From contig NZ_CP042910.1 of the NCBI RefSeq assembly GCF_008298035.1, positions 496,001 through 560,000 on the forward strand: a stretch of DNA of 64,000 nt, read 5' to 3'. The translations under genes and the position numbers were made by a program. Below are positions 37,308 to 47,485 of the stretch, in pieces. Within the stretch, counting starts at the first letter, position 1. Every line of letters begins with the position of its first letter. Source of the DNA: Gimesia maris (GTDB lineage: Bacteria > Planctomycetota > Planctomycetia > Planctomycetales > Planctomycetaceae). Below the pieces are notes generated by a model that was given only the letters and a program-made list of their open reading frames with translations, was not told the origin of the DNA and did no database searches.

Positions 37308-39056
37308 TCAGGGAGTTGCAGGTTCTGCAGGCTCGGCTTCCATCGCGGGATCAGCGGGGCCCGGCTCTTCAGGGGCTGCGGCATTCTGTTTCTCTTCAGG
37401 CTCGATGATTCCGTGTGCCTCCATGGAGTAGGCCATAATGTTGATTACGACGATAAAGAGGGTCCAGGTTAGCATGGTCTTGCCCATCTCTTTATCCTTG
37501 CTGGCATAACTCCAGCCCTTACCGAACGCATAGATCGAGACGAAAAAACCAAGTACGCAATGTAGTGGTCCGTCAATTTTATACATCTTTACCAGGGTGA
37601 CGATAAAACAGACAAACAGTGTGAGTAAAGAAATACCAAACAGGACCCAGACCAGAAGCAAAGGCAAATAAGGGGTCACAAAATAGAATATGGTACCGAT
37701 ACCGGCTCCTCCAAGCACCCCAATTACCGCGTGTTGTAGTGGGTTAGTGATATTTTCATCACTCTTTTCGCGTTCAGCCTTCGAAACATATTTCGTTTCA
37801 GAAAGTTTTGTGATCAGGCCCAGGTCAGGCTTGCAATGCAGTGCCAGCAGGCCATTCACTCTGGCGTTATAAATTAAGCTCGGAGCGTAAAACAGGCAGG
37901 CAAGCGCCCACAAAATAGATGGTGCGATTAGAATGGATGCATCAATTTCTGCGGGGGTCTTACCAACAAATGGTCCCTCTTCAAAATCCTTGATCTTGTT
38001 TTCTTCTGCGTATTCCTTGGCACCGTTATCTCGAGCAATGGCTGAGTTGTATTGCACATTCGAGAAAAAATCGTTCAAACCATTGCCGTAAACCGCTCCA
38101 ATCGCAGCCAGGCAGCCAATCACCGGCAGGCTGGTAACCACGAAGACAAAACACCAGAATATTGCCGGTTTCACGAGATTGAGAAAGATTTTTCCCAGTT
38201 TATGTATCAGCCAGCCCGGCGTGGAATCCACCATTGTCATGTGAGGCATGGCCAGGGGAAACATCAGAAAAGTGGGAATAAATCCGGCGGCGATCAGAAT
38301 CACTCCGACAGGTATGGAGTCGTTTGAAATGAAATAATAACCAAGGGTCCCCAGGATCGCTTCTGCCGGCAGGCTGAACAGGACAACCCAGAAGATGAAT
38401 TTCATTCCGAGTGCTGAACACAGAAAAAAGTCGAAGTTGATTCGTTTCAACTTGTCTTTTTTCTGTAACGCATAGCGAACCACTTCGGTCTGAATAAACC
38501 AGATCCAGCCGGGGATGGCCATGATAGAAACAAAGGCAATAAATCCCCAGAACGCCCGGGGAGGAGTTCGATGGCACCACATCATCATGAAGACCGCACA
38601 GAAAAACAGCGTGCTCGCAATGAATGAATAAATGAAAGTCTTGACCGCCAGACCTTTATGATTTTTCAGAAATGTGAAGGCGTCTCCCCAGGATTTTGAA
38701 TAAAACTCTTCAACTGCAGGCCCTTTGCGTTTTCGCTTGCGACGAGTTGCTTCACTCATGCGACCTGTGCTCAGGTCGACACCACAGTGGGAACATTCTA
38801 CATCATCTTCATCGACATCCTGGCCGCAGCGGGGACAGATTTTTGCAGCCTTGTCTTCGAGCTTGTCGATATCCAGTGTGGCCAGGAAATCATCTGTATC
38901 TGCTGGTTTGCTGGAACGACTGCGTTTCTTGCTCTGTTTCGCAGCAGTGACTTTGACAGGAGCGCCGCATTCTTTACACCGTACCCGTTTCCCTTCAGCT
39001 TCATCTTTGACGGAAAAGGAAGTATTACACTCTTTGCAGCGAACCTTGATAGGCAT
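37308..39056 (-). CDS. Multi-pass membrane protein with two N-terminal zinc ribbons
   Basis: 582 residues. Zinc ribbon 1 uses C7, C10, C27, C30 (MJ0042-type: CKECNTSFSVKDEAEGKRVRCKEC); ribbon 2 uses C74, C77, C88, C91. A basic linker is followed by about nine or ten hydrophobic segments from residue 135 onward, and an acidic Pro/Ala/Glu tail (EPGPADPAMEAEPAEP). I do not recognise a transport family. MJ0042-like ribbons at the N-terminus are common in planctomycete and myxobacterial membrane proteins of unknown role. AAAGGT lies 6 bases before the ATG. Confidence 0.82.
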   Translation of the reverse strand: MPIKVRCKECNTSFSVKDEAEGKRVRCKECGAPVKVTAAKQSKKRSRSSKPADTDDFLATLDIDKLEDKAAKICPRCGQDVDEDDVECSHCGVDLSTGRMSEATRRKRKRKGPAVEEFYSKSWGDAFTFLKNHKGLAVKTFIYSFIASTLFFCAVFMMMWCHRTPPRAFWGFIAFVSIMAIPGWIWFIQTEVVRYALQKKDKLKRINFDFFLCSALGMKFIFWVVLFSLPAEAILGTLGYYFISNDSIPVGVILIAAGFIPTFLMFPLAMPHMTMVDSTPGWLIHKLGKIFLNLVKPAIFWCFVFVVTSLPVIGCLAAIGAVYGNGLNDFFSNVQYNSAIARDNGAKEYAEENKIKDFEEGPFVGKTPAEIDASILIAPSILWALACLFYAPSLIYNARVNGLLALHCKPDLGLITKLSETKYVSKAEREKSDENITNPLQHAVIGVLGGAGIGTIFYFVTPYLPLLLVWVLFGISLLTLFVCFIVTLVKMYKIDGPLHCVLGFFVSIYAFGKGWSYASKDKEMGKTMLTWTLFIVVINIMAYSMEAHGIIEPEEKQNAAAPEEPGPADPAMEAEPAEPATP

Positions 39057-39268
39057 GTAAGACCTTTGAGATGTTTTAGTGAATCCCTCGAAATCAATCC
39101 CAGTCGGCCTGCCCCTGAAAGGTTTCGTTGCCCGGTTACGGACCTGGGGATACTATAAGTCTGGCCGACTCTTTGTTTTCCAATTATCAACAGAGCACGG
39201 GGTATTTCGCAAGTGGACAGTCACTGAATTTCGAATGCTCCTGTTTTTCGACAGGAGGTAAATCAGAG

Positions 39269-40126
39269 TTAATTCAACAAGGGATCATGTTGTTTCACTT
39301 TAAGAAGCCGCTGCATCTCGAGCAATCGAGTACGTGTTTTCTGCTCCAGAGTCGAATGGTGGCTTCTGGAAAAATATGCGAGGGATCGATTCAGGCAGCG
39401 CGTTGCACGGCGGTAGCGACCGGCGATCCAGAACAATTCCCCCAGATGGACCAGGTCCTGTCCCATCAGTGTGATGTTGTTTGTCTGTTTGTGGAGCTGA
39501 TAAGCTTTTCGCAAACAGGAAACTGCACGTAGATGGTTCCCCTGCAACCCCTGAACGATTCCCAGGTTCCCCCAATCCGCGGCCTGTGAATCCGGATCAC
39601 CATACAGGATCTCGCGTGACAGAGAAATGTTCAGTAGTTGTTCTGCCAGTGAGTAGTCTTCCTGCAGGATCGCATCGTTCGCACGCCCGGTCAGATCGCA
39701 GGCTGCGTTATCCGAGAGTTGGTCCAGCTCTTCTTCAAGAGTCTGGTGGTTTGCCGAACGCAGGTCTCCCCAGGCAATCGAATATTGCTGAAATTGAGAG
39801 GCTAAATCAAAGCATTTCAGATTTCGATAGGCGACTGCCAGATTATGACAGACGATGGATCTCAACTGGTTGTTTCCCTCCTGTTGTGCAGCATCGAGTA
39901 CAACAGAGAATTGTTCTATTGAATCCAGGTGCAGTCCGGTTTCAAGCAGAAATTGCCCCAGAGCCAGACTGCGTTCCCAGTTCTTCAGTTTTAAGTCGCT
40001 TGAGTAAAACAGGGCGCGGGCCTCCTGGGACTTTCCTTCTGAAGCCAACAGATGTGCCTGCTGCACGACCTGATTCAAAATACCTGAGCTTGCTATACTC
40101 GGTGTAGGGGGCAATGATTCTGACAC
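39269..40126 (-). CDS. TPR-repeat protein
   Basis: 285 residues, soluble, all helical. TPR-like units: SLALGQFLLETGLHLDSIEQ, NLAVAYRNLKCFDLASQFQQ, AADWGNLGIVQGLQGNHLRA, VHLGELFWIAGRYRRATRCL. The start is the GTG at 40126 with GGAG about 7 bases upstream. It probably binds a partner protein; none is indicated by the neighbourhood. It is divergent from groES. Confidence 0.8.
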   Translation of the reverse strand: MSESLPPTPSIASSGILNQVVQQAHLLASEGKSQEARALFYSSDLKLKNWERSLALGQFLLETGLHLDSIEQFSVVLDAAQQEGNNQLRSIVCHNLAVAYRNLKCFDLASQFQQYSIAWGDLRSANHQTLEEELDQLSDNAACDLTGRANDAILQEDYSLAEQLLNISLSREILYGDPDSQAADWGNLGIVQGLQGNHLRAVSCLRKAYQLHKQTNNITLMGQDLVHLGELFWIAGRYRRATRCLNRSLAYFSRSHHSTLEQKTRTRLLEMQRLLKVKQHDPLLN

Positions 40127-40669
40127 TGCAAACTCCTCTCCTGTTTCGGATCCTGGGATATGTAGGTAACGGAAACGAGAGAGAGTGAGTGAGTGAGATG
40201 AGAATATTTGAGGGAGCGAATCCCTCTGACCTGAATGAGAAATTCAAGGCCTGTCTTTGTTTGTTTTATTGATATTACCCATTTTGACGGTTGTGTCAAT
40301 TTAAAAATGTTCTAATCTCAATCAACTTTGGAAAATCGGCAAATCAGAGCTTCTGAATCTGGTAACCGAGTTTGAAGATGAGAGCTGCTGCCAATATGGC
40401 AGCGGGATTTCTGTTGGTAGAGACTGTCCGGCAGGAAATCCAGGACGAATTATTCAGAGGCGAAATCGCTAACAGTATGATAACAAATATCTTATGGATT
40501 ATTCGTTAGTTGGGCACGGCGTTCGCAGCTAGGATCACCACGCTCTTGTCTGCACAGCAGGTATGAGTTAACCATGTGTTGTTGTGGATTGGCTCGACCG
40601 CCACCACAGATCATAAAACTATCCGATGTGAAGACATTCGAGTCAAAATTAAAATTCTAGGAGATCCCA
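40127..40669. other. 543-bp region upstream of groES
   Basis: Divergent region between the TPR gene and groES. GCTGCC / GGCAGC (40387-40403, 5-base spacer) is a near-palindrome, and CTAAC ... GTTAG flanks an AT-rich stretch near 40470-40510. I looked for the HrcA operator CIRCE (TTAGCACTC-N9-GAGTGCTAA) and did not find it. A heat-shock promoter could not be assigned. AGGAG before the groES ATG is strong. Confidence 0.45.
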
Positions 40670-40987
40670 ATGGCGAAGAAGGCTGCCAAAGCAAGTAAAG
40701 GCGCCCGGATTGTCCCTCTTGGTGACAAAGTCGTTCTGAAAAGAGAAGTTGCAGAGTCAACCACAGCAGGGGGTATTGTCCTTCCTGACAGTGCGCAAGA
40801 CAAACCACAACGTGGTGAAGTCGTCGCCGTGGGAGATGGACACGTCAAATCTGATGGAACAAAGCTTCCATTAACCGTCAAGGAAGGGGACCGTGTCATT
40901 TTCAGTCCATATGGTGGGGACGAAATCAAAATTGGCGGAGAAGAGTATCTGTTACTCCGCGAAAGTGACATTTTGGCAACTTACTAA
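40670..40987 (+). CDS. groES: Co-chaperonin GroES
   Basis: 105 residues. After a short basic tail, [18 protein letters not shown] starts the GroES barrel; [25 protein letters not shown] contains the mobile loop, and the end [17 protein letters not shown] is typical. It caps the GroEL ring. AGGAG is 6-10 bases before the ATG. groEL follows after 100 bp. Confidence 0.96.
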   Translation: MAKKAAKASKGARIVPLGDKVVLKREVAESTTAGGIVLPDSAQDKPQRGEVVAVGDGHVKSDGTKLPLTVKEGDRVIFSPYGGDEIKIGGEEYLLLRESDILATY

Positions 40988-41087
40988 GCTGCCCCTGTTT
41001 TGTTATTAGCGGTAATCGCTCCCGATTCAGGTGAGCTGGTTACTCTTCCTTTCAAATTTCATACTGCGTACATGGAGAGATAGTGAA

Positions 41088-42689
41088 ATGGCAAAGATGA
41101 TTGCCTTCGATCAGGAAGCTCAAGAAGCGATGCGACGCGGCATCAGTAAGTTGGCGCGCGCAGTTCGGGTAACACTGGGTCCCAAGGGACGTAATGTTAT
41201 TCTGGAAAAAAGCTTTGGTTCCCCGACTGTAACTAAAGACGGTGTATCTGTTGCCCGCGAAATCGAGCTGCCAGACAAGTTCGAAGACATGGGAGCCCGT
41301 ATGGTTCGTGAAGTTGCCAGCAAAACTTCTGACATCGCCGGCGATGGAACCACAACTGCTACCATTATGGCAGAAGCGATTTACAATGAAGGTCTGAAAT
41401 CGGTTGTCGCCGGTGTCAGCCCGATTGCCATGAAGCGTGGCATGGATAAAGCCGTCGAAGACATTGTGGACAAGCTCCACAAAATGTCGATCGAATGCAA
41501 GAACAAGAAAGCGATTTCCCAGGTTGGTAAAGTTGCCTCGAATGGTGACGAAGAAATCGGTAAAATTCTGGCAGACGCCATGGAAAAGGTTGGTAAAGAC
41601 GGCGTGATTACCGTCGAAGAAGGCCAGAGCCTGCAGACCAGCTTCGAAGTGGTAGAAGGCATGCAGTTTGACCGCGGTTATCTGTCTCCTTACTTCGTCA
41701 CTGATCCTCAGAGCATGTCCTGCGATCTGGAAGATGCCTACGTTCTGGTTCACGAAAAGAAGATTTCGAACATTAAAGACCTTGTTCCCGTCCTGGAAAA
41801 AGTCGTTAATGCCGGTAAGCCTCTGCTGATCATTGCAGAAGACATCGAAGGCGAAGCCCTGTCGACACTCGTGATCAACAAACTGCGTGGTACTTTCCGC
41901 TGCTGTGCTGTGAAAGCACCTGGTTACGGCGATCGTCGTAAAGCCATGCTGCAGGATATCGCCATCATGGTTGGTGGCCAGGCAATCTTCGAAGATCTCG
42001 GCATTCAGCTGGAAAATCTGCAGTTGTCCGACCTGGGAACAGCCAAGAAAGTTTCCGTCGATAAAGACAACGCCACTATCATCGAAGGTGGTGGAAAGCC
42101 TGGCGAAATCAAATCCCGTATCGAACAGATCCGTCGTGAACTGGAAAATTCAACCAGCGATTACGACAAGGAAAAGCTGGAAGAACGGATCGCGAAACTT
42201 TCTGGCGGTGTTGCACAGATCAATGTGGGTGCCGCGACTGAAAGTGAAATGAAAGAAAAGAAAGCTCGCGTGGAAGATGCTCTGCATGCTGTTCGTGCCG
42301 CTGTTGCCGAAGGCATTCTGCCCGGTGGTGGTGTTGCGTTACTGCGATGTTCTGCCGCCTGCAAGCCAACTGGTCTTTCACAGGAAGAAAAAGTTGGTTA
42401 CGAGATCATTCTACGTGCCTGTCGTGCACCGCTGACATCCATTGCCAATAACGCCGGCGATGATGGCAGTGTGGTCTGCGAAAAGGTTTCCGAACTGGAA
42501 GGCAACATGGGCTACAACGCCGCGACTTCCAAGTACGAAGATCTGGTCAAAACCGGGATCATCGATCCAACCCGTGTGACGCGGTCTGCACTGCAGAATT
42601 CAGCCAGCGTTTCAACTCTGCTGCTGACCAGTGATGCCCTGATCGCTGAAAAGGGTAAGGATGACCATGGCGACGACGATCTGCACTAA
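41088..42689 (+). CDS. groEL: Chaperonin GroEL
   Basis: 533 residues from the ATG at 41088 (GGAG 10-13 bases upstream); the open frame extends upstream to 41031 without a site. [25 protein letters not shown] and [14 protein letters not shown] form the nucleotide site, and [10 protein letters not shown] and the NAGDDGSVV segment are conserved. It folds proteins with GroES. The C-terminus is DDHGDDDLH, acidic with histidines, instead of the GGM repeats of E. coli GroEL, so the cavity floor differs. Additional groEL copies elsewhere in the genome are common in planctomycetes. Confidence 0.96.
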   Translation: MAKMIAFDQEAQEAMRRGISKLARAVRVTLGPKGRNVILEKSFGSPTVTKDGVSVAREIELPDKFEDMGARMVREVASKTSDIAGDGTTTATIMAEAIYNEGLKSVVAGVSPIAMKRGMDKAVEDIVDKLHKMSIECKNKKAISQVGKVASNGDEEIGKILADAMEKVGKDGVITVEEGQSLQTSFEVVEGMQFDRGYLSPYFVTDPQSMSCDLEDAYVLVHEKKISNIKDLVPVLEKVVNAGKPLLIIAEDIEGEALSTLVINKLRGTFRCCAVKAPGYGDRRKAMLQDIAIMVGGQAIFEDLGIQLENLQLSDLGTAKKVSVDKDNATIIEGGGKPGEIKSRIEQIRRELENSTSDYDKEKLEERIAKLSGGVAQINVGAATESEMKEKKARVEDALHAVRAAVAEGILPGGGVALLRCSAACKPTGLSQEEKVGYEIILRACRAPLTSIANNAGDDGSVVCEKVSELEGNMGYNAATSKYEDLVKTGIIDPTRVTRSALQNSASVSTLLLTSDALIAEKGKDDHGDDDLH

Positions 42690-42721
42690 GCTCAGATTTC
42701 GTCCCGTTTTATAATAGATTT

Positions 42722-42756
42722 AAAGCACCCGGCAGGAGACTGTCGGGTGCTTTTCT
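42722..42756 (+). terminator. Rho-independent terminator of groES-groEL
   Basis: AAGCACCCGGCAG pairs with CTGTCGGGTGCTT across a four-base loop, followed by TTTTCTT. It lies 33 bp past the groEL stop. Confidence 0.9.
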
Positions 42757-42976
42757 TAATTACGATGGATCGGCCTGTTGGGATTCGGGTTGTCTCAGCC
42801 CGGACGAGCGTTCACAGCAGTCCTCGTGAATTTCGTCTGGTTTTCGACTGCCCTGGGTCAGAATGTTAGAATGTGCGCATTGCGGACAGCAACTGATATT
42901 AGTACCATTTGCATCATTCCCGAGTTCCGTCAAATGATTATTTACTCCTTCATTTCCAGAAGATTGGTAGAGTTTC

Positions 42977-44233
42977 GTGGCAAGAGAAAAAGTAGTTTTG
43001 GCATACAGTGGTGGCTTGGATACTTCCGTGGCCGTCAAGTGGATCAATGAAAAATACAATATGGACGTGATCACTTATACCTGTGATCTCGGCCAGGGTC
43101 GCGATGTAGACGGAATCAAGGAAAAAGCGATCAAAACCGGCGCGGTAGAAGCCGTCATTGAAGACACCAAGAACATGTTTGTCGATTTCTTTGTCTGGCC
43201 TTCTCTGATGACGGGGACGATGTACGAAGGTAAATATCCGCTGGCGACCGCACTGGGACGCCCTCTGATTGCACATCGAATGGTTGAAGTCGCCAAGGAG
43301 CACGGTGCGACAGCAGTGGCACATGGCTGTACCGGCAAAGGAAATGACCAGGTTCGGTTTGATGTTTCATTTCAGACGCTGGCACCCCAGTTGAAAATTA
43401 TTGCTCCCGTACGTGAATGGAAATGGACTCGTACCGAGGAACTGCAGTATGCCAAAGAGCATGGCATTGAAGTAGAAGCCACGAAAGAAAGCATTTTCAG
43501 TATCGACCAGAACTTATGGGGACGTTCTGTGGAAGCCGGTATTCTTGAAGATCCCTGGGTCGCCCCGCCTAAGGAAGCTTATAAATGGACGGTTTCCCCC
43601 GAAGAAGCTCCCAACCAGCCAGTGGAAGTCACAATCGAATTTGAGCAGGGACGTCCGATCGCCGTTGATGGAAAAGAGATGGATGGCGCTGAGTTAATTC
43701 TGCATCTGAATAAAATCGGTGGAGAAAACGGCGTCGGTCGCATTGATCATGTTGAAAACCGCCTGGTAGGGATCAAGAGTCGCGAAATCTATGAAGCACC
43801 TGCTGCTGTCATTTTGCATAATGCCCACCGTGAACTGGAATACCTGACTCTAAGCAGGCAGGCGCTGCGATTCAAAACTTACGTCAGCCAGACCTGCAGT
43901 GACATCATTTACGATGGCCTCTGGTACAGTTCATTCCATCAGGACCTGATGGGATTTGTCGAAAAGAACCAGCGTTTTGTTTCTGGAACCGTTCGAGTTT
44001 CTCTGTATAAAGGAAATCATACAGTGACCGGTTTGAAGAGTGAGCACAGCCTTTACAGTCCTGAGCTGGCAACCTACGAAGAGGGCGACCAGTTTCCTCA
44101 TGAAACAGCCCTGGGTTTCATCAGGATCCATGGACTGGCTCAACAGACTCAGGCACGTCAACAGTTATTGAAAGGGGAACCCAGTTCCAAACCAACCCGG
44201 ATTATGCCCCCCAGTCAATCTGACAAATCCTGA
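42977..44233 (+). CDS. argG: Argininosuccinate synthase
   Basis: 418 residues with a GTG start (VAREKVVLAYSGGLDTS...). The ATP loop is SGGLDTS, HGCTGKGNDQVRF is the citrulline/aspartate region, and NAHRELEYLTLSRQA is conserved near the C-terminus. It condenses citrulline and aspartate in arginine synthesis. The end has an extra 20-residue Ser/Pro/Lys tail. It is not clustered with argH or argF here. GTAGAG about 5 bases upstream is a weak ribosome site. Confidence 0.96.
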   Translation: MAREKVVLAYSGGLDTSVAVKWINEKYNMDVITYTCDLGQGRDVDGIKEKAIKTGAVEAVIEDTKNMFVDFFVWPSLMTGTMYEGKYPLATALGRPLIAHRMVEVAKEHGATAVAHGCTGKGNDQVRFDVSFQTLAPQLKIIAPVREWKWTRTEELQYAKEHGIEVEATKESIFSIDQNLWGRSVEAGILEDPWVAPPKEAYKWTVSPEEAPNQPVEVTIEFEQGRPIAVDGKEMDGAELILHLNKIGGENGVGRIDHVENRLVGIKSREIYEAPAAVILHNAHRELEYLTLSRQALRFKTYVSQTCSDIIYDGLWYSSFHQDLMGFVEKNQRFVSGTVRVSLYKGNHTVTGLKSEHSLYSPELATYEEGDQFPHETALGFIRIHGLAQQTQARQQLLKGEPSSKPTRIMPPSQSDKS

Positions 44234-44338
44234 TCAAGCTGGTTCAGACGCTCGGTCAACCCGTTTTGAATCTCATCAACTGGCCAGTTCCAGCAGCCAT
44301 GAGCGATGGTTCGGGCTCACTTTAATACATGTGGTCGC

Positions 44339-45037
44339 ATGATGGATCAATCGACACAGAAAGGACGGACGATCGCAATCGGTGATATTCACGGTTGTGA
44401 TGTGGCGCTGGGTACGATTCTGTATCATCTCGAGTTGACTCGGGAGGATACCTTTATCTGTCTGGGCGATGCGGTTGACCGGGGACCTGGTACCAAACAT
44501 GTGATTGAGATTCTACTGGATCTCAAAGCCAGCTGTAAGCTGATCATGATCAAAGGCAATCATGAAGAGATGATGCTGGATGGTCTGCAGGGGGGGCACT
44601 GGGAATCAATCTGGCTGCAGCATGGCGGCAAAGAAGCAATCGACTCCTACGGTGGTCGCTACGATCTTATACCGGAAGAGCATCGTATTTTTATGGCGAC
44701 TGCTTTGGATTATTATGAAACAGAGACAGATATCTTCGTCCATGCAACGGCTGTTCCCGGCGTTCCTCTGGAAGACCTGACCAAACAGGAACTCCGCTGG
44801 GACCGGATCACAGGTCAGGAAGCCCCGGATCCTTCCGGACGTCGGATCATCTGTGGACACACGGCACAGAAATCAGGAAAGCCGCTGGTATATGAGGGCT
44901 GGGCCTGTCTGGATACCGCTGCTTACCGGGGAAACTATCTGACTGCGATTGACGTGCACACCAATGAACTCTTTCAGGCAAAGCAATCAGGAAAATACCG
45001 CGACGGCAAAACTCTGGAACGCTATCTGACTAAGTAA
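44339..45037 (+). CDS. PPP-family metallophosphatase (Ser/Thr or diadenosine tetraphosphate type)
   Basis: 232 residues from the ATG at 44339, which is followed directly by another ATG; an upstream in-frame start at 44306 is less likely. The three PPP motifs are GDIHGC, GDAVDRGP and GNHEEM, binding two metals. The later histidines are seen in VHATA and CGHTAQKSG. Related bacterial enzymes hydrolyse phosphoproteins or Ap4A; the substrate here is open. It follows argG after about 105 bp and converges with the aldehyde dehydrogenase gene. Confidence 0.88.
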   Translation: MMDQSTQKGRTIAIGDIHGCDVALGTILYHLELTREDTFICLGDAVDRGPGTKHVIEILLDLKASCKLIMIKGNHEEMMLDGLQGGHWESIWLQHGGKEAIDSYGGRYDLIPEEHRIFMATALDYYETETDIFVHATAVPGVPLEDLTKQELRWDRITGQEAPDPSGRRIICGHTAQKSGKPLVYEGWACLDTAAYRGNYLTAIDVHTNELFQAKQSGKYRDGKTLERYLTK

Positions 45038-45043
45038 CTGTAA

Positions 45044-45073
45044 TGCAGAAGCAAGAAGCTGCCTGCTTCTGCA
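45044..45073. terminator. Hairpin between convergent genes
   Basis: TGCAGAAGCA (45044-45053) is perfectly complementary to TGCTTCTGCA (45064-45073), with a ten-base loop. There is no T-run on either side, but its place between the two converging stop codons (45037 and 45091) suggests a transcription end for both. Confidence 0.5.
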
Positions 45074-45090
45074 CGCGAACCGGAATCCGA

Positions 45091-46509
45091 TCAGTTTGTC
45101 AGATGTATCACCACCATTTTCTCTTCGCTCATTTCCTGAATTGCATATTTAGGGCCTTCTTTGCCTGTCCCGCTGTGCTTTAACCCGCCATAAGGCATGG
45201 CATCAGCGCGCCACTGGCTGGACCAGTTTATATGCAGGTTGCCACTCTCTACTTCACGGGCAAATTTCATAGCCCGGTCGAGATCCTGTGTGAATATACC
45301 AGCCGACAGTCCGTAGTTCGTATTGTTGGCCATTTGGATCGCGTGTTCGATATCGTCAAAGTAGGACAGCGCGACAGCCGGGCCGAAGATTTCGTCTTTT
45401 TCGACCTGCATCTCAGGGTTGGTGTTATCCAGAATCGTCGGGGCATAGATGGCGCCCTGGCGTGTTCCCCCTGTTACCAGCCTTGCTCCCTGGCTGACCG
45501 CTTCGTTGACCCATTGTTCGACTCGTGTGGCATCGGTTTCACGAACCATCGGGCCAATTTTTGTTGTTTCTTCCAGCTGGTTTCCGGTGTGCAGGACATC
45601 CACTTTTGATTTCAGCAGGTCTACGAAATCGGACTTGATCGCAGAGGATGTCAAAATGCGTTGCGCAGAGATACAAACCTGGCCGGCGTTGGCGTAGCCT
45701 GCCATACTGACTGCCGTGGCTGCCTTTTCCAGGTCAGCGTCATCCATGATAATGACGGGACTGTTGCTTCCAAGTTCCATGGTAACTTTTTTCAATCCCG
45801 CCATTTCGCAAATTTTCGTCCCCACTTCATAGCTGCCTGTGAAGCTGATTTTGCGAATCCGGGTGTCAGTACAAATGGCGCGGCCGATTTCCCCTCCCGG
45901 CCCGGTAATGCAGGCAATCGCTTCTTTGGGCAGTCCGGCTTCCAGTAGCAGTTCTGTCAGCTTGAGCGCCGATAATGGGGTATCGCTGGCCGGCTTGATG
46001 AGAATCGCATTCCCGGCAGCAATGGCGGGACCAACTTTGTGGCAGACAAGATTTAAAGGAAAATTGAAAGGGGTAATCGCGGCTACGATTCCGCAGGGGA
46101 TGCGAAGCGTAAACCCGAGTTTGTTCTGTCCGCCGGCATTCCCTTCGAGGGGAATCATTTCTCCCGTCATCCGCCGGGCTTCTTCTCCCGAAAGGCGGAT
46201 GACTTCCGCACTGCGAGTTGCTTCGACCTGACTTTCCGCCAGAATTTTTCCCTCTTCCAGACTGATGGTCCGTGCGAAATCATCTTTTCGCTCCAGCATC
46301 AATTCAGACGCTTTCTGGAGAATCAGACTACGATCATAGGCGGTCATGGATTTCATGATCCGGGCACCCTGCTCCAGAACCGAGACCGCTTTCAAAACAT
46401 CGTCGCCACTCCCCTGTGGGATCGTATCAATCACTGACTGGTCAAAGGGGTTGATCACGTCGATTGTTTTTGAAGATTCCTGCCAGTGTCCCGCGCAAAA
46501 CATTTTCAT
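45091..46509 (-). CDS. Aldehyde dehydrogenase
   Basis: 472 residues from the ATG at 46509, with AAGGA 9 bases upstream; other in-frame ATGs at 46551, 46518 and 46503 are less well placed. Catalytic residues are N149 (PFNFPLN), E245 (MELGSNSP) and C279 (AGQVCISAQR); FTGSYEVG is the NAD-binding turn. It oxidises an aldehyde to the acid with NAD(P)+. The sequence resembles the lactaldehyde / non-phosphorylating glyceraldehyde-3-phosphate group, but the substrate is not certain. No pathway partner adjoins it. Confidence 0.93.
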   Translation of the reverse strand: MKMFCAGHWQESSKTIDVINPFDQSVIDTIPQGSGDDVLKAVSVLEQGARIMKSMTAYDRSLILQKASELMLERKDDFARTISLEEGKILAESQVEATRSAEVIRLSGEEARRMTGEMIPLEGNAGGQNKLGFTLRIPCGIVAAITPFNFPLNLVCHKVGPAIAAGNAILIKPASDTPLSALKLTELLLEAGLPKEAIACITGPGGEIGRAICTDTRIRKISFTGSYEVGTKICEMAGLKKVTMELGSNSPVIIMDDADLEKAATAVSMAGYANAGQVCISAQRILTSSAIKSDFVDLLKSKVDVLHTGNQLEETTKIGPMVRETDATRVEQWVNEAVSQGARLVTGGTRQGAIYAPTILDNTNPEMQVEKDEIFGPAVALSYFDDIEHAIQMANNTNYGLSAGIFTQDLDRAMKFAREVESGNLHINWSSQWRADAMPYGGLKHSGTGKEGPKYAIQEMSEEKMVVIHLTN

Positions 46510-46846
46510 ATTGATCATTCCTTTAGGGAAAGTGGTAGCCAGGTAATGCATTACAAATCAATTTCAGAATAGACGTGCTGATAGAATCTGACAACCCAGA
46601 CAGGCTGCGGATTTCATCTCTGAAGTAACGAAAATTACATAAGTAGTATACCTTTATGGCTTTAAGTCTGCGGGGGCCGGGCAGAGATTGATCTTGGCAG
46701 AAATACACGAATCTGTTAGAAAACGTCTGCTCCTCAGGAGGCAATTCTGTCTCCCCATTCATTTCTCTCAATCAACTGCTGTGGCGGACACATCTCGGCA
46801 GTGAATTTCCTTCGACAAATTTTCCTTCTATCAGGTGGATATGATC

Positions 46847-47278
46847 ATGGCCAACCTTCGATGTGTGGCGCCGTGGATAGTATGTAGTATCGTGATACTG
46901 CTTGCAGGCTCAGGTTGTGAAACGTTGCCAGAGTGGGATTCTGAATCGATGCCCACAACTCATACGGCTGAAAAACGGGTCAGCCGGGCGGAAGAATATC
47001 GTACGCGGTTTCAAACCAAGCGAGATCCTGAAGCATTGAACTGGATTCTCAAGAATCGTCTGCACTCTGGAATGTCACGGAACAGTGTCGAAAAAGAGAT
47101 TGGCGAAGAAGGAGAATTCCAGGAAGCTTCCAAGTGGCTCAAAGCCACTGGGGGAACATTTCGCACGTCCGACGACGCATATCGTTGGGGGCCTGACGAA
47201 AGTGGTCGCAGCGTCTACCTGATCTTCCGCGATGATGTACTGGTCAATTTCGATCCCAAAGACTTTGATCTGGATTAA
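46847..47278 (+). CDS. Hypothetical lipoprotein
   Basis: 143 residues from the ATG at 46847, with AGGTGG 8 bases upstream (in-frame GTG 46835 and ATG 46841 have poor spacing). The signal peptide ends in a lipobox (LLAGSGC, Cys24). The mature domain has LNWILKNRLHSGMSRNSVEKEIGEEGE, a SmpA/OmlA-like pattern of a helix pair followed by beta strands (YRWGPDESGRSVYLIFRDDVLVNFD). This resemblance is weak. It is a single gene. Confidence 0.72.
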   Translation: MANLRCVAPWIVCSIVILLAGSGCETLPEWDSESMPTTHTAEKRVSRAEEYRTRFQTKRDPEALNWILKNRLHSGMSRNSVEKEIGEEGEFQEASKWLKATGGTFRTSDDAYRWGPDESGRSVYLIFRDDVLVNFDPKDFDLD

Positions 47279-47485
47279 AGTGTTATCAGACTTGGAATGG
47301 CACGTTAATCGAAATGGTCCGCACGCTTGATGGCGTACGCGCCTGACATTGACCATCTGTCAATACAGGATTGATGGACCACCAGACTGTGACCAGTTTT
47401 ACCGAAGCGGCTCCAAAGCCATTGGGAACGAGCAGATTCGATTGAGGGCGTTATGATCAGATGGAATACGCGCTAGTCATGCTGG

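Noticed and set aside
40127-40669. CIRCE heat-shock operator upstream of groES
   Set aside because: Searched by eye for TTAGCACTC and GAGTGCTAA arms; not present.
41052-41753. 233-codon ORF antisense to groEL
   Set aside because: Shadow frame of groEL; rich in His/Phe as expected from the reverse complement.
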